From the NCBI GenBank assembly GCA_008973525.1, contig WACJ01000274.1:248001-312000 (forward strand): DNA of 64,000 nucleotides. The letters are read 5' to 3'. Shown piece by piece: positions 45,421 through 56,941 of this stretch. This stretch comes from Stenopsyche tienmushanensis (taxonomy: Eukaryota > Arthropoda > Insecta > Trichoptera > Stenopsychidae). The position numbers were made by a program, and so were the translations under genes. Every line of letters begins with the position of its first letter. Within the stretch, counting starts at the first letter, position 1. The notes under the pieces were generated by a model. It made no database searches. It was given only the letters and a program-made list of their open reading frames with translations, and had not been told where the DNA came from.

Positions 45421-47205
45421 TTTCTGGCTCAATGATCTTATATATAGGCACTACGTCATAATAAATATTGGCAAAAATGTCCCGCTTGTTATTTTAATAG
45501 ATGGTCATGCAAATTTACAGAGAAGAATTTCATCATTTAGTTTGTATGAGTTTGTATGAAAGGTATCAATAAGTTGAATATCATTTTCTACATAATCGGA
45601 TATAATAGTAATATTTTTAATATTTTGCAATAAGTTTTCATATCCAATTCTTGAATTTATGGATCTTAAGCTTTTCGCCTTAAATTGAATATCCTAATTA
45701 TCCCAATACGATCTAGAATGTCTATTCTGCTCTACAATAGCCAAAGAGTTGATAAAGATAAACCTGATCAGCTCGAACCCGAACTGCCTCGAAAATGCAT
45801 TCAATTGTATATCGAGACATATCGCAAAAATATTGAAATCGTTAATTTCATGTACAAAAACCACATGCAAAACTAATTTAAAAAAGACAATTATCAGAGA
45901 GTTAACCGATAAAAATAAAAATATTCTAAATTTAATATATGTACATAGATACAAGGTATTTCAGAGATAAAAGTATCTACATAAATTATGGAGTCTTAAG
46001 CAAAATTCATCAATATAAAAACTAAAATATTTTCATTTGGTAACACTTGGTCTGGCAATTTATCATATGATACATGCCCAATCAATATTGTGATAAATAT
46101 TTATTCAAATAAATACAAAACGAAGAGTTATTATCTATTAAGAATTTTCGTTTAAATATTAATTGCTGTTATAACAAGAACTTTAATTATCTAATATTTT
46201 CGCCATGGCCGAGATGACAATAATTGACTTGTCTCTGTGGCTGTTTAAAGAACAATAGACGGTTTTATTTTTGGATATACAACGGAAAATTGAGAAAATT
46301 CACTTATTCAACAAAATTTAAATTCAATCACTCCATATAAATGAAGTTAACAGAACAAATTTCTCGGTAAATTTCATTCCCACCGTCTCAGAATATCGCG
46401 CCCTTCAGAATCTAAGGTCGAGGATATCAATTAAGATTGATATCAATTTTCTCTTGAAAAAATCGGTAGCCCGGGCATTATTTCGAAATAGAAATATAAT
46501 GTCGGAATGATCAAATTATGAAAATAAGACTGAAAAATGCGTAACACTCCAAGATTCTGGCCTAATGGTATCATCAATAATTACCATACACCGGGTTTTC
46601 CGGGGCGGCGCAGAAAATTATTCCTCATCAGAATTTTCGTCATAATGTCTGTCATTATGCTTTCGTCCTCGTCCTCGTGAAATATGATGCCGGTTTTAAG
46701 GATATTCCTCACAAATCCTTGCGAACCTTAAAAGTCGCTTCGTTAAATATTACCCCGTCTCTTCGCCCACCCTTGGCGTTTAGCAACCGGTGTGATGCGT
46801 GAGAATATATTGCGGCGATATTCAGATAAGATGGAGGCCATCAGCCTGCAGTTACTTGCCCAAAATGATACACTGAAGCCATAAAGGGATACGGCATTGA
46901 GGCCAAAAATATTTTTTGTGTGGAAGATATATATGAGAAGCTTTCCATGGAAACGTATACGTAATTTATGCAAAATCGCTGATCAAATTTGACATTCTTT
47001 CGTATGTAAATCAAGCGGAAGATATGAATATTATTCGTGTAGAATCTGTCAAGTAAGTTAACCTGATAAGAAGAAGAAGTGCACATATGCTTGATAAATT
47101 ACCCCTATGCTTCTTCAACAGAAGAAGCGGTATGTCCAAGCGTTCTCAAAGATCATATCGGAATGCATTCCCTAATGTCTAAATGATAAATTATGGATGT
47201 GTATT
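45421..47205. other. Non-coding sequence, probably intron
   Basis: Lies just downstream of the LDLa exon on the minus strand, so it is the start of its intron. Nothing else is recognised. The block 46560-46870 is somewhat GC-richer. Confidence 0.45.
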
Positions 47206-47211
47206 ACTCAC
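47206..47211 (-). promoter_or_regulatory. Splice donor GTGAGT of the LDLa exon
   Basis: The minus strand reads TGCACAC/GTGAGTAATA. The donor is a full consensus match from +1 to +6 and falls right after the sixth cysteine of the LDLa repeat, one base into a codon (phase 1). The open frame closes 7 bases later at TAA, in agreement with an exon edge here. Confidence 0.75.
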
Positions 47212-47425
47212 GTGTGCAGTATCTTGGCTCATCACTCTTGTCGCCACAGTTGTCTTCTCCATCACAGAACTTGTCCAAAGCTACACACTGTCCCGTGTCG
47301 CAATAGAACTCGCTGTGGCGACAGGGTTGCTCCCCTACTACCACCCCGCCACTGAACACAGAAACCACCAACCACCCCACTAAACTGCACCACAAAAAAC
47401 CACAATCTGATGACCTTGACATCAT
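47212..47425 (-). CDS. 5' coding exon of a secreted or membrane LDLa-domain protein
   Basis: The exon encodes 71 residues and one further base. Residues 1-31 form a signal peptide: MMSRSSDCG, a hydrophobic core FLWCSLVGWLVVSVF, then small residues before a likely cleavage at VVVG/EQP. Residues 35-70 are one complete LDL-receptor class A repeat: CRHSEFYC, DTGQC, VALDKFC, then DGEDNCGDKSDEPRYC. All six cysteines are present, as are the acidic residues (DGED, DKSDE) that bind calcium in this family. Such repeats mediate extracellular ligand binding. The start was placed at the first of two adjacent ATGs (47425 or 47422) because the signal peptide fits; the frame stays open nine codons further to an ATG at 47452. 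Remaining exons should lie at lower coordinates on this strand, but none was recognised within 47 kb. Protein identity is unknown; many insect receptors and proteases start this way. Confidence 0.8.
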
Positions 47426-49181
47426 CGTGCACTTATTCTCCTTTATGCACAATAGACTATCATCACGACTTATTTACTATCAAAAATCTAAATAATTCGA
47501 GACTAAATTAATTATTGTCGAGCACTAAAATATATTTAACTTATGAACGTCTTGACATGATGATACTTCTCAAAGCCTATTTTCGTATTTATGAACCAAT
47601 ATGGTGCATCAAAGTGGCATCTGGATAAACTCTTTCCTCCGAATCGGTTGATCAGTTCCAAATTAAATGTAGCTGCATCTGTGAACATAAAAATAGAACC
47701 AAAATTAATATGTATTCACAATTTTTTCACACGATTTATGTGATCCTTTAACATTCAAATACTCTTATTTTTGTCAATTTTAAAGAAAAAAATTGTATGA
47801 ACCACTTCGTGAGTCATTTATCTTTCAATGCTGATTCTAAATATTAGAGAATTAATACCGATTGAATATAAATAGCAATCAAATCGAAAAAAAAACTATG
47901 AAAAAATTGCTGAAAACTGAAATTAAAATTTATGTATTTGTACATACAATTTTGATTTATCACAATATATAATAGAAAAGCGTGACCATATGATCATGCT
48001 CGGGGACTTAATTATTTTTGTATTAAATATCTTTTTCCATTTAATATCAAATTTTACATTGTTTTTTATGTAATTGTTGAGGTAAGAATGTGCTTTGGCG
48101 TTGTAAAATATTCGGTAGTTAAGCCCTTTCCAAAGTATAAAATCTTAATTTGTTTTAACAAGATATGTGTGCGAAGGTACCAACCGTAAACAGCCTGGAT
48201 TAAATGGTCTGTAATCCGAATTTTATGGATGCTCGGAACTAAAATTCGCAAAGTTTCTTAATTTTATTTCACTTTTTGCAAGTTTAAGTGTTGTTTAATT
48301 CGCAAAAGCGCCAAAATAATTCAAGGTGAAATTACCGTCGGAGCCAAAAGGCGCATTTGTCGATTTTGTGTAATATCGTACTTAAATTCGGAAAGCAAAT
48401 CCATCGTTCATAATGGGGCCAAACCTTTGCGGGATTTGGGGAGGAAATAAAACCCCTTATTGTAAAATCCGCAATATAATTCCACGGCTTCAAACTTTCC
48501 TAATAACTCTAAACTTGTAATACCAACTACTCCCGTTACATGCAGGCCCCGATGCCGTCAATTAATTTTAATCTAAATTTCATAACTCTTCTTCGCATAT
48601 TCGAAGTGTCTGGCTTATTTTTATCCTTAAACCTTGTACCGCTAGTAAAATCCTTAAATATTGATAAAAATGATATTCAACATGCCCAATCGCTGAAATA
48701 AATCGCGAAATCATTATTTTGCGGCGTACGATTTGTATTCATAAAATATTTCTCATGTTAAATTTATAATCTCATTCGGTCTATGTTTTGTATCCAAACA
48801 AAAGACTTGAAATTTCAACAACAATGTTAACCAAGAGCTTAGTGTAATAGCATAATATCCGGTCATCAAAATGGTTTTACCGGCGGTATTATCTAAACCT
48901 GTACACAATGCTTTACTAAACTATCAAGATTTTATTTTAATTTACTGTGATAAAAACAGCAGGCAATAAAAGGCCACTCCAGGATAAAAATGGGCTGTAA
49001 AGATTACATTGCATGTCTTGAATTCATACTAAAACGAGCTTTTTGATTTAGCCTGGATCATAAACCAGCCATAGCACCTGATGAAGAATGTCTACAAATA
49101 GTATGTTAAATATGTTAGTTTGACTTGAAAAATTGTATTATCTCGAGCCTTTTCGATTTTATTTTAATAAAGCGATTGACG
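47426..49181. other. Upstream region of the LDLa exon
   Basis: Should contain the 5' UTR, a promoter or an upstream intron. I see no convincing TATA box or initiator in context. AT-rich, otherwise featureless. Confidence 0.35.
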
Positions 49182-49394
49182 TCATGGACGTAAAAAAATG
49201 GATTTTTTTCGGGAAAGGGTCAATTTTAGGATCAAAATCATGGACGTAAAAAAATGGATTTCTTTCGGGGAATGATCACTTTTAGGATCAAAATCATGGA
49301 CGTAAAAAAATGGATTTCTTTCGGGGAATGATCACTTTTAGGATCAAAATCATGGACGTAAAAAAATGGATTTCTTTCGGGAAATGGTCACTTG
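49182..49394 (-). repeat. Satellite fragment, inverted copy of the 11.6-kb array
   Basis: About 3.7 units of 56-58 bp with GGATCAAAATCATGGACGT and AATGGATTTCTTTCGGG, the reverse complement of the array at 11578-12352. Units here carry GGGGAATGATCAC, a variant not seen in the larger array. The array ends in a short CACTTGAC-type simple repeat and is followed by a Tigger fragment. Confidence 0.9.
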
Positions 49395-49439
49395 ACCACT
49401 TGACTACCACTTCACTTGACTACTTGGTCACTTAATACC

Positions 49440-50026
49440 AGAAGTGAAAAAATATCAAATCTCCATAGATGAAATATGGAATACATTATCATTAATGGAC
49501 GATACACCATCCCACTTATCTATAAAAAGCTTAAACCAGATCGATAAATTGTTTATGGTAAAATTTCTCCCATCAAACTGCACGTCGGTAATACAACCGA
49601 TGGATCAGGGTGTAATAGAAACATTCAAACGTTTACATAGTTTATTATTAGATAACGTATGGTATCTCTCAAAATATTGGCCTAAATTGAGGCCAGGTTC
49701 TTTTAAATTTTAGAATTTTATCCGAGCAACAGCCCCTTTTCTTTGTATCTCTAGCAGGCAGGCGAAACACTATGGAGGATCATAAAAACCAATATTCTTT
49801 TTCAGATACTGTCCTAAACACGATTCGCAAAATAAAACCACATGATCTTAAATCTGAGTGGATAAAAAAATTAAGAAACAAAATGTCGAGCCAGGCTCGA
49901 AATAGGACCGCAAAGAGTTAAAGAACGTATGTAAAGCGTGTTGTACAAAAATACGCCACAATTCATCAACTGTGTCATATCAAAACTATGCTGTGTAAAA
50001 CCGTGTTATAAGAGGCATAATATATA
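49440..50026 (+). pseudogene. Tigger-like transposase, C-terminal half and right end
   Basis: The plus strand reads VKKYQISIDEIWNTLSLMDD, TPSHLSIKSLNQID, FMVKFLPSNCTSVIQPMDQG and VIETFKRLHSLLLDN. This is the DDE_1 domain of pogo/Tigger transposases, covering the second catalytic Asp (family LLxDNAPSHP; here LMDDTPSHL) and the PMDQGVI motif. After a stop, frames continue with RRNTMEDHKNQYSFSD. The right end is marked by the block AACCGTGTTATAAGAGGC, the reverse of the TIR at 25212. The N-terminal DNA-binding domains are missing. Confidence 0.8.
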
Positions 50027-51293
50027 ATGGTATTTATCTAGCAAAATATGGTTTTGTTGTTTCAAGGAACATTTTCCTTTATAATTTTCCTCTCAAAAGA
50101 GGGACTGATTTTTTTTTTAATAAATTTTATCAAAGTTTCCCAATATAAATATCCCATTTGAGCGATAACTGATTCAAGCGTGGCGTTAATAAACTTAATT
50201 TATGGACTGATTCCGTGTCGGGGGAAAACTTCGTTAACAATTTTGTGATTTGATCGAAAACCTGTATAAATACATCAATACATGCACGAACGTTTCATTT
50301 TATACAGAGTGTTGAACACAAATAAAATTGCTAATCACAATTCACCATGCATAAGCATATTTTCGCCGAAATTCACATATCATTCTCTCCTACGAATTAA
50401 AACCACTGAGCAAACATTAAACAGGTTTTTCGTTGGAAAAAAGCGAAAATGCGGGATTTAATGATTTTATAATAACCGGAAGCGGAATTCCGAATTCTTT
50501 TGTGACGTATCCATTCACGAATAATACACATTTCTCTCCGATATATCAAAAAAAAGCCTCCATGACGTAGCCCCCCCCTTTTTCGGCCATTTTTCGCGTT
50601 AAAGGCTTTTCTCTCGTTTTCATATCGAACGCGCCCGCCCCGGGGGAAAAGTTTGCGGAAAAACGAAGTGTAACACGAAAAAGAAAGGAAAATTCTCACG
50701 GCGGATTTAGTTTTTTGCTCGAATTTTTTTCGCACAGTAATAACAATAATCCTAAGACTTTGCGTTTTCTTTTGTGGGTCTTTCACGCGGCGGTGCAAAC
50801 TACGAACATTTGAAAGTGACAGGTGCTGCGGCTCTGTATTATATTTTTAAGGTTATTTATTTTTCAACTGTCCTTAGACATAATTTTTTCTTCTTAAACA
50901 ACCCTTAGAAATAATGCTCGGGGATGAGTTTTTTCATTCGGCGTAAATTTTATGGACTTCGTGGAAGTAAGAAGCGCAAATAATTCACTGAGAATACTTA
51001 GTACTGTTAATATTTTAGGCACGGCTATATTTCTAAATACATCCTACCAGTAATTTTCATCCCCTAAATGAAAAAACAGTCCAAATTTCGATGTCAGAAT
51101 TTTTAAGTTGATTAATAAAATTTATCTTCTTTATCTTCCTGGAAAGAGAAAAGTTTTTAAATTCAAATCTACATGAGAATATCCATATGGTAAATCCCAA
51201 ATAAATTAGGACTAATTAAATAGGATAGATCTGTAAATAATAATCGAAATTATCATTATTTTTATATTACATACATGGCCCTGTATAACAGTT
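50027..51293. other. Non-coding sequence
   Basis: No gene recognised. A minus-strand frame at 50397-50798 is long (133 codons) but basic and low in complexity, overlies a GC-rich patch (50570-50660) and has no recognisable domain. Confidence 0.4.
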
Positions 51294-51685
51294 TTAACCC
51301 TTTGCAATACGAGATTTGAAACAAAAAATGCATGTGTTGCAATAAACATATTGCCATAAACACTTAATAATTATTTGAAAAGAAGCGCAGTACGTGGTTT
51401 ATTGCTTCAGTTCATGTGTAGCGCAACCCAAACTTCATTTCATCAGACCAATATGCGCCAACATGGTGCATCCGTACAATATTTTTACTATACCTATAAT
51501 ATTTCCGCAAGTGTAAACAGTTGGTTGGACAAAGATTTATTGCAATCGGATGAACGGTAAGGAAGCGCATTAAATACAAACAAACATAATATTAATTTTC
51601 GAAGTGGTATAAATTACACCCCATCATGCAGCAAAAAATAAAAAAGTTGAGCCATTTTTCATACCATTATGCTTCAAAGGGTTAA
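51294..51685. mobile_element. piggyBac-like MITE carrying a half-unit of repeat A
   Basis: TTAACCCTTTGCAATACGAG at the left and CTTCAAAGGGTTAA at the right, with intact TTAA on both sides. The 392-bp element includes, at about 51485-51600, a single half-unit of repeat A (TTTATTGCAATCGGATGAAC then AGCGCATTAAATAC). Repeat A copies at 14.7 and 25.8 kb lack these ends, so the half-unit is either inserted or captured. Confidence 0.6.
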
Positions 51686-53188
51686 TTTTCGTATTAATAA
51701 TAAAATAAAATAAATTTCGTATTGAGCGAGATTTTTCTATAGCCTTAACTTCAAATGAATAAGAATTCTCAATAAAATAATTATAGCTTGGTTTTTTCTT
51801 TAAATGCAAAAATATTATAAATATAAATTTATTCGAATTTTTGCGATTTAATTTTGTGGCAAAATTTAATAGCCCATATGTTGATGTCGCAGAAACAGCG
51901 AGCAATTACATGCGGTTCGGCTAATATCTCACCCCCACTGTCAACTTTAATTATTTACGCACAATTAATTCGAAATTATGCCCCCCGCTTATGGCGGCGA
52001 AAAAAAGGCAATTTTTATGCCCGGCTATCATTAATCACTCTTTAGCAGACGTTTCGTTATACAAGTATTTTGCATTTTCCCGCAAGTAAATTGTGGCAAT
52101 GCGGCGAAACGAATGTAATGCACCAAACGACGTTAATCCCTGGTGCAATTTTCCACGACTGCAATTACGACCCCAAATTTGGAAAGCTGCCCCCCCTCGA
52201 CCCTAACGGTGAAACCCCTGCATATTGTGCTCGTATAAAGTATAATCGTTTTAATATGAATTTGTAATTTTACTTGCCCGCACAGCCGTAAAACGGAAGC
52301 AGACGGTTCAATATCAGTATCCGTTAAATTAAGTGGAATTACCAACGTGATGGCTTCGCAAAGATATCCAAAAATTTCCCGAATATCCTGGAGTTTTTTA
52401 AGCCACCCTAAAAATAACGTATGCTTACATTTTGATAAATAACTTACGTCATTTCTGATGTGAACGTATTGAATTTATTTCGCCGTTGAAGAATACGAAG
52501 TCAAGCGATATGGAAGATATTAACCTTAATAAATATGATCGATAAAGTTTTCGCAGACTTTTCCCCAAGTATATACATTTTTATTGAATTGTAACGGCGT
52601 ACATCGATAACTTGGGGTAAAAATCAAAATTCAGAGGTATAAAATAAATTTGTTACACAAATTTAACTAGTTTATGTCAATCAAATTGACTTGAGAGAAA
52701 TTGATGGCGTCCTATGAGACTCGCAAAAAATATCTTCAGGGGATGACATTCTCATTAAATATGTTCTAAATGGAACTTCTTACATTTATACGAATTGAAT
52801 AAATTCGTATCATTAGCAATTAATATTTGATATAAGTCCAAAGAATAAGTATGGATCGTGAACAAATTTATCATTTAATTCAAACTTTCCGACGCTATTA
52901 AAAAGCATCCCTAATTTAATTATCGTTCGTGAGAACTTCTAAAATTAAGCTCGTAGTTTATAGAACCGCTTTTATATCAACACTGTTTTATTCGGAACCA
53001 CCGTACACTATGAAATCTTAAATATGTCATTTCCATGTTTTACATTATCAGTAAGACTACGAGAAAGGTAGATTTAAAGCAGATTAAATGATTATGGGTG
53101 GCTAAAAATATAAAGGAAGAAGATGAGAGTCTATTTTATCTATGTCAGGATGATCAACAATGACATCATAAACAAGCTGAAATTGCCA
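51686..53188. other. Non-coding sequence
   Basis: No gene recognised; moderately AT-rich, unique-looking sequence around 51900-52340. Confidence 0.4.
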
Positions 53189-54668
53189 TTAAGAGGGGAA
53201 ACTATTATAGTTTAGACGGTTCAAAAAATCGATTTATTTTTTATTTTATAAATTATTAGTAAAAATATTCAAGAATATGTTTTCAAAGTTTCATAACGAA
53301 ATTCCGATTTTTTCCGATGTTATTAGCATTATAGTGAACGCAAATCGGTGCTGGAGCATGCAATACGTAGTACGGAGTGGCAACACAGTAGACCCTGATT
53401 CACTACCTAGTTCTATATATCTGTATTACGGGAAGAAAAAAGAAATGAAAGAAGAGGAAGATATATACAGTCGTTCTTATTTGTAAATTCTTAGAATAGA
53501 GGTCTTAACTAGAAGGCACTAGAAGTATTGGTATCGTTTCGACAGAGCATCAGTTATCATCAGTTTAGCTTTGACCTTCCTAGAATGTGTTTAAAGTTAG
53601 AAGTCAAAATATAATCTTATTCAAAAAGAAAACAGGATACCATAGACCGATGTAGTAAGCCACATAACAGATCCTTCCACGAAAATCGACACATCAAGAG
53701 TCAATCAAGTTTTTAGTGAAGATGCAAGTGCCAACAAAAAAGCTAAAACGCTTGGAACGGACCTGAAGCGCACTTTTCTCCATTGCATCCCCGAACTTCA
53801 GAAATAAATTCTTCCAATATATATAAAATTTGTCGAAAGATGAATTACTGAAGAAATGTTTAGGTGCTCACATGCAGAATGCAAACGGATGTTTCAACTC
53901 AACGTATGGCGATTAGCTCCAAATCAACTACATTCTGACCTAAAAGTAATCAAGCTTGCAGCATTTATGGTTTTTGCCTTATTCAATGAAGGGAATTCAG
54001 CACTTATAATGATTATGAACAAGCTGAAAGTAATTGTTGGCTCGCAAAGCTTTAATTATGTATAGCAAACGGATAAGCATCGCGTCAGCCGACAAAGTAG
54101 ACGCAGCGCAGTGGAGACCAAAGAAGCTCGGAAAGCTCGAAAAGAGGAGATGTTAGTTCAAAATTATGCGTATAAAGCTGAGGAAGAGTTGCTATAGTGT
54201 GCTGAAATAGCTGATTAGTCGTAGGTAATTTATATCATTTATTACTGCCTTAAATTTCTCGTTTTCGGTAATTTTATTTTCAAAAGCGTTTTTCTCAAAA
54301 CAACTTTTTTACAACCGGCGGGAACTCTAATTCAAAAAGTTGTAAGCCAATTATTTAAAATATTTGCATAAAGATTTTATAAATAATTCTAATCGATATG
54401 GAGCTAATTCTGGGATAAAATTATTGTTTAAAGTGTGATTTTTATTGCAAGGAAGGTGCAAAAAAAGGTAAAATCGTAACATTTTGCTAAAACACTCCTG
54501 AAACATGTAATTTTTAATTTTTTAAAATCAAAACTGGCTTCACATTCTTAAAAAATATATAGTATCAATGAAATCAAAATATTGTATTGATTTTTAATAA
54601 AAATTGTGACTTTTAAAACTCCCGCCAATAGCAAAACCTTCTATTTACAGCAGCTTATTACTCGGATG

Positions 54669-55567
54669 AGTCTTCTCCCGATAGTCGGAGGTAAAACGAC
54701 TCGGCGCTCGATACGCTTTGCGAAAATAATTTGTTTCTGTGATACGTTGAGTTCTTTCTGTGACTTGTCGGCACCTCACCGCCGGGGCTGCGCCCTCCGA
54801 CAGGGCCCCCTTCATCAGTAAGACCGTTTCATCTTGTCCTAACGAAAATTACACGCGAAACATTATAATATAATGCTAAATTTTATTACATCTCATCCTT
54901 CGTTATCACCTAAACATGCGGCTTATGGCAAACATCGAAATTCAAAGAAATGCATTTTTTGTGCCTTTCTTTTCTCTACCTCCAGTGGGCCGTTCCCAAT
55001 CGACGCTTAACTGTAATAAAATTAAGGACTTAAAAACCTTTCAATAATTGTCAAAGTTTAACATTCAGTCTTCTCCCGATAGTCGGAGGTAAAACGACTC
55101 GGCGCTCGATACGCTTTGCGAAAATAATTTGTTTCTGTGATACGTTGAGTTCTTTCTGTGACTTGTCGGCACCTCACCGCCGGGGCTGCGCCCTCCGACA
55201 GGGCCCCCTTCATCAGTAAGACCGTTTCATCTTGTCCTAACGAAAATTACACGCGAAACATTATAATATAATGCTAAATTTTATTACATCTCATCCTTCG
55301 TTATCACCTAAACATGCGGCTTATGGCAAACATCGAAATTCAAAGAAATGCATTTTTTGTGCCTTTCTTTTCTCTACCTCCAGTGGGCCGTTCCCAATCG
55401 ACGCTTAACTGTAATAAAATTAAGGACTTAAAAACCTTTCAATAATTGTCAAAGTTTAACATTCAGTCTTCTCCCGATAGTCGGAGGTAAAACGACTCGG
55501 CGCTCGATACGCTTTGCGAAAATAATTTGTTTCTGTGATACGTTGAGTTCTTTCTGTGACTTGTCGG
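54669..55567 (+). repeat. Tandem 398-bp monomers (2.26 copies)
   Basis: AGTCTTCTCCCGATAGTCGG begins at 54669, 55067 and 55465, exactly 398 bp apart. The two full copies look identical on reading; the third is cut after 103 bp (at GACTTGTCGGCAC) where the element body starts. The insertion begins exactly at a monomer boundary. In LINEs, 5' tandem monomers of this kind act as repeated promoters. Confidence 0.95.
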
Positions 55568-56832
55568 CACCCTCAACGCCGGGGACCCCCCCCCCCTGCA
55601 CTCTCCCCCGCGCAAGTTCATTCGTACGCTCTGACGAAACGCCGACTACACTTGTATATAAAATTCGCGAGTGACGCCGAAAAACATTGTTTTTACGTCA
55701 TCTGCACAAAAAATGGAACATCTTCACCGCGTCACTTGAGAGGAACTACAACAAGGATAATAACGCAAGTAAGATCATAATAATCCAAGCTTCCAAGTTA
55801 CTCCCAGTCTGACCGATTAAATATTATTTGATTGTGCCCGGTAGACACTAAACGTCAAAGTTCGAATACTGTGATGCGACATAACTACCCCTTGCTAATA
55901 CAATTTGACTAATACTTTTGCGGCCTAACCACATTTGACTACTCCTAACTATTATACTTATACGATTTTAAGTATTTTAACTATTGGCCACTTGACTAGT
56001 ACCTTTTTACAGAGTAGATACTTAAATTCTCTTCTAACAGCAAGCTGATATCCAGTTTATATACTATTCATTGCTTTTTATACGAATCTTAACTTGCATG
56101 TCGCTCGTTGTCTCTTGCATGGTCTTCCCTACTTAGCAGTATGGAACTCGAGGAACCTCACCGGTTCGGATCCGAGAGGCTCTAGGAACGGAGCAGGAAC
56201 AAGAAGAACACCAAGAAGACGGCCCCGAGGAGATGCATTTGATGATCTTTACTTTGCAACGAAAAACAACATTGTCTTCCGTTGACTTCTATATCGTTTT
56301 GTAATCGCCGAACTGAGAGGGGCAACCTGAAAAAATGGCGAAACCACTCAGTTTCGAATTCGCTCGGGTAAGTTGTACGGTGACGGGGAGACACCCTCAG
56401 TTGGTGTAGGAGCGAATCCGAGATGCACTTAAGCGTCTCGTATGTCTTCACCCTACCCCGGCAACGCCCTAGCGAGGAAAGGGGGGACTGGACTCCTTGT
56501 ACTCCAGAAAGCCCTTTCCAGTAGAGTCAAAAAGGTCGTCTAGAGTAGTTTTCCACCATCTCCCTATGAAAACTACTCAGTCTTTACAAACCCCCCAAAC
56601 TCCTTATCGAGACGTTCGCGAAAGTGTTCGTCAATACGTTCACTCAGGATACCCGTTGGGTGAGCGTTCAAAATAAAACTCGGTGGTAATGCTACCTTCA
56701 ATATCGAGCGAATGAGGAGGTGAATGTATGATACAGACGAAATGGATGTAACCCCTTTCCTATGAATGGATATTGAAGAGGCCCATAGTTCTGTAGTGGA
56801 CTGTTAGTGGCTGCGCTATGATGATGATGATG
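54669..56832 (+). mobile_element. Non-autonomous LINE-like insertion with 5' monomers and (ATG)n tail
   Basis: A 12-bp direct repeat ATTACTCGGATG flanks the insertion (54657-54668 and 56833-56844), showing that 54669-56832 integrated as a unit. The 5' part is a tandem array of 398-bp monomers. The 3' end is GTGGACTGTTAGTGGCTGCG, CT and (ATG)5, a tail type known from RTE- and I-related LINEs. The 1.27 kb between monomers and tail is GC-rich (a C-rich run near 55580) and has only short frames (55556-55780, 56094-56285), none recognised. A full LINE needs about 3 kb for its reverse transcriptase, so this is internally deleted or a SINE-like derivative that relies on a partner. Confidence 0.75.
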
Positions 56833-56941
56833 ATTACTCGGATGTTTTCGGCGATAATGAATTTTAAAAAAAAATCAGATGTACTTCAAGACATTAATAA
56901 GACATTCTCAAAGTTTAAATAAACTATTTTCCCCCAATTAA

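Larger units (their letters stand above)
53189..56941 (+). pseudogene. Kolobok-like element interrupted by a LINE-like insertion
   Basis: Left end TTAAGAGGGGAAACTATTAT (53189); right end, read inward from 56941, TTAATTGGGGGAAAATAGTT. The two form an imperfect TIR with TTAA at both edges. Near 53700-54200 the plus strand gives DELLKKCLGAHMQNANGCFN, then in another frame VWRLAPNQLHSDLKVIKLAA, ALFNEGNSALIMIMNKLKV, HRVSRQSRRSAVETKEARKA and finally AEEELL, a stop and CAEIAD, the usual C-terminal end of this transposase family. Frameshifts and stops show decay; the N-terminal half is missing. Without the insertion at 54669-56832 the element is about 1.58 kb. The minus-strand copy at 30481-31713 and the element at 18110 are relatives. 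Confidence 0.65.

Noticed and set aside
50397..50798. 133-codon minus-strand frame
   Set aside because: Basic, low-complexity product over a GC-rich patch; no domain, no splice context, no repeat relation.
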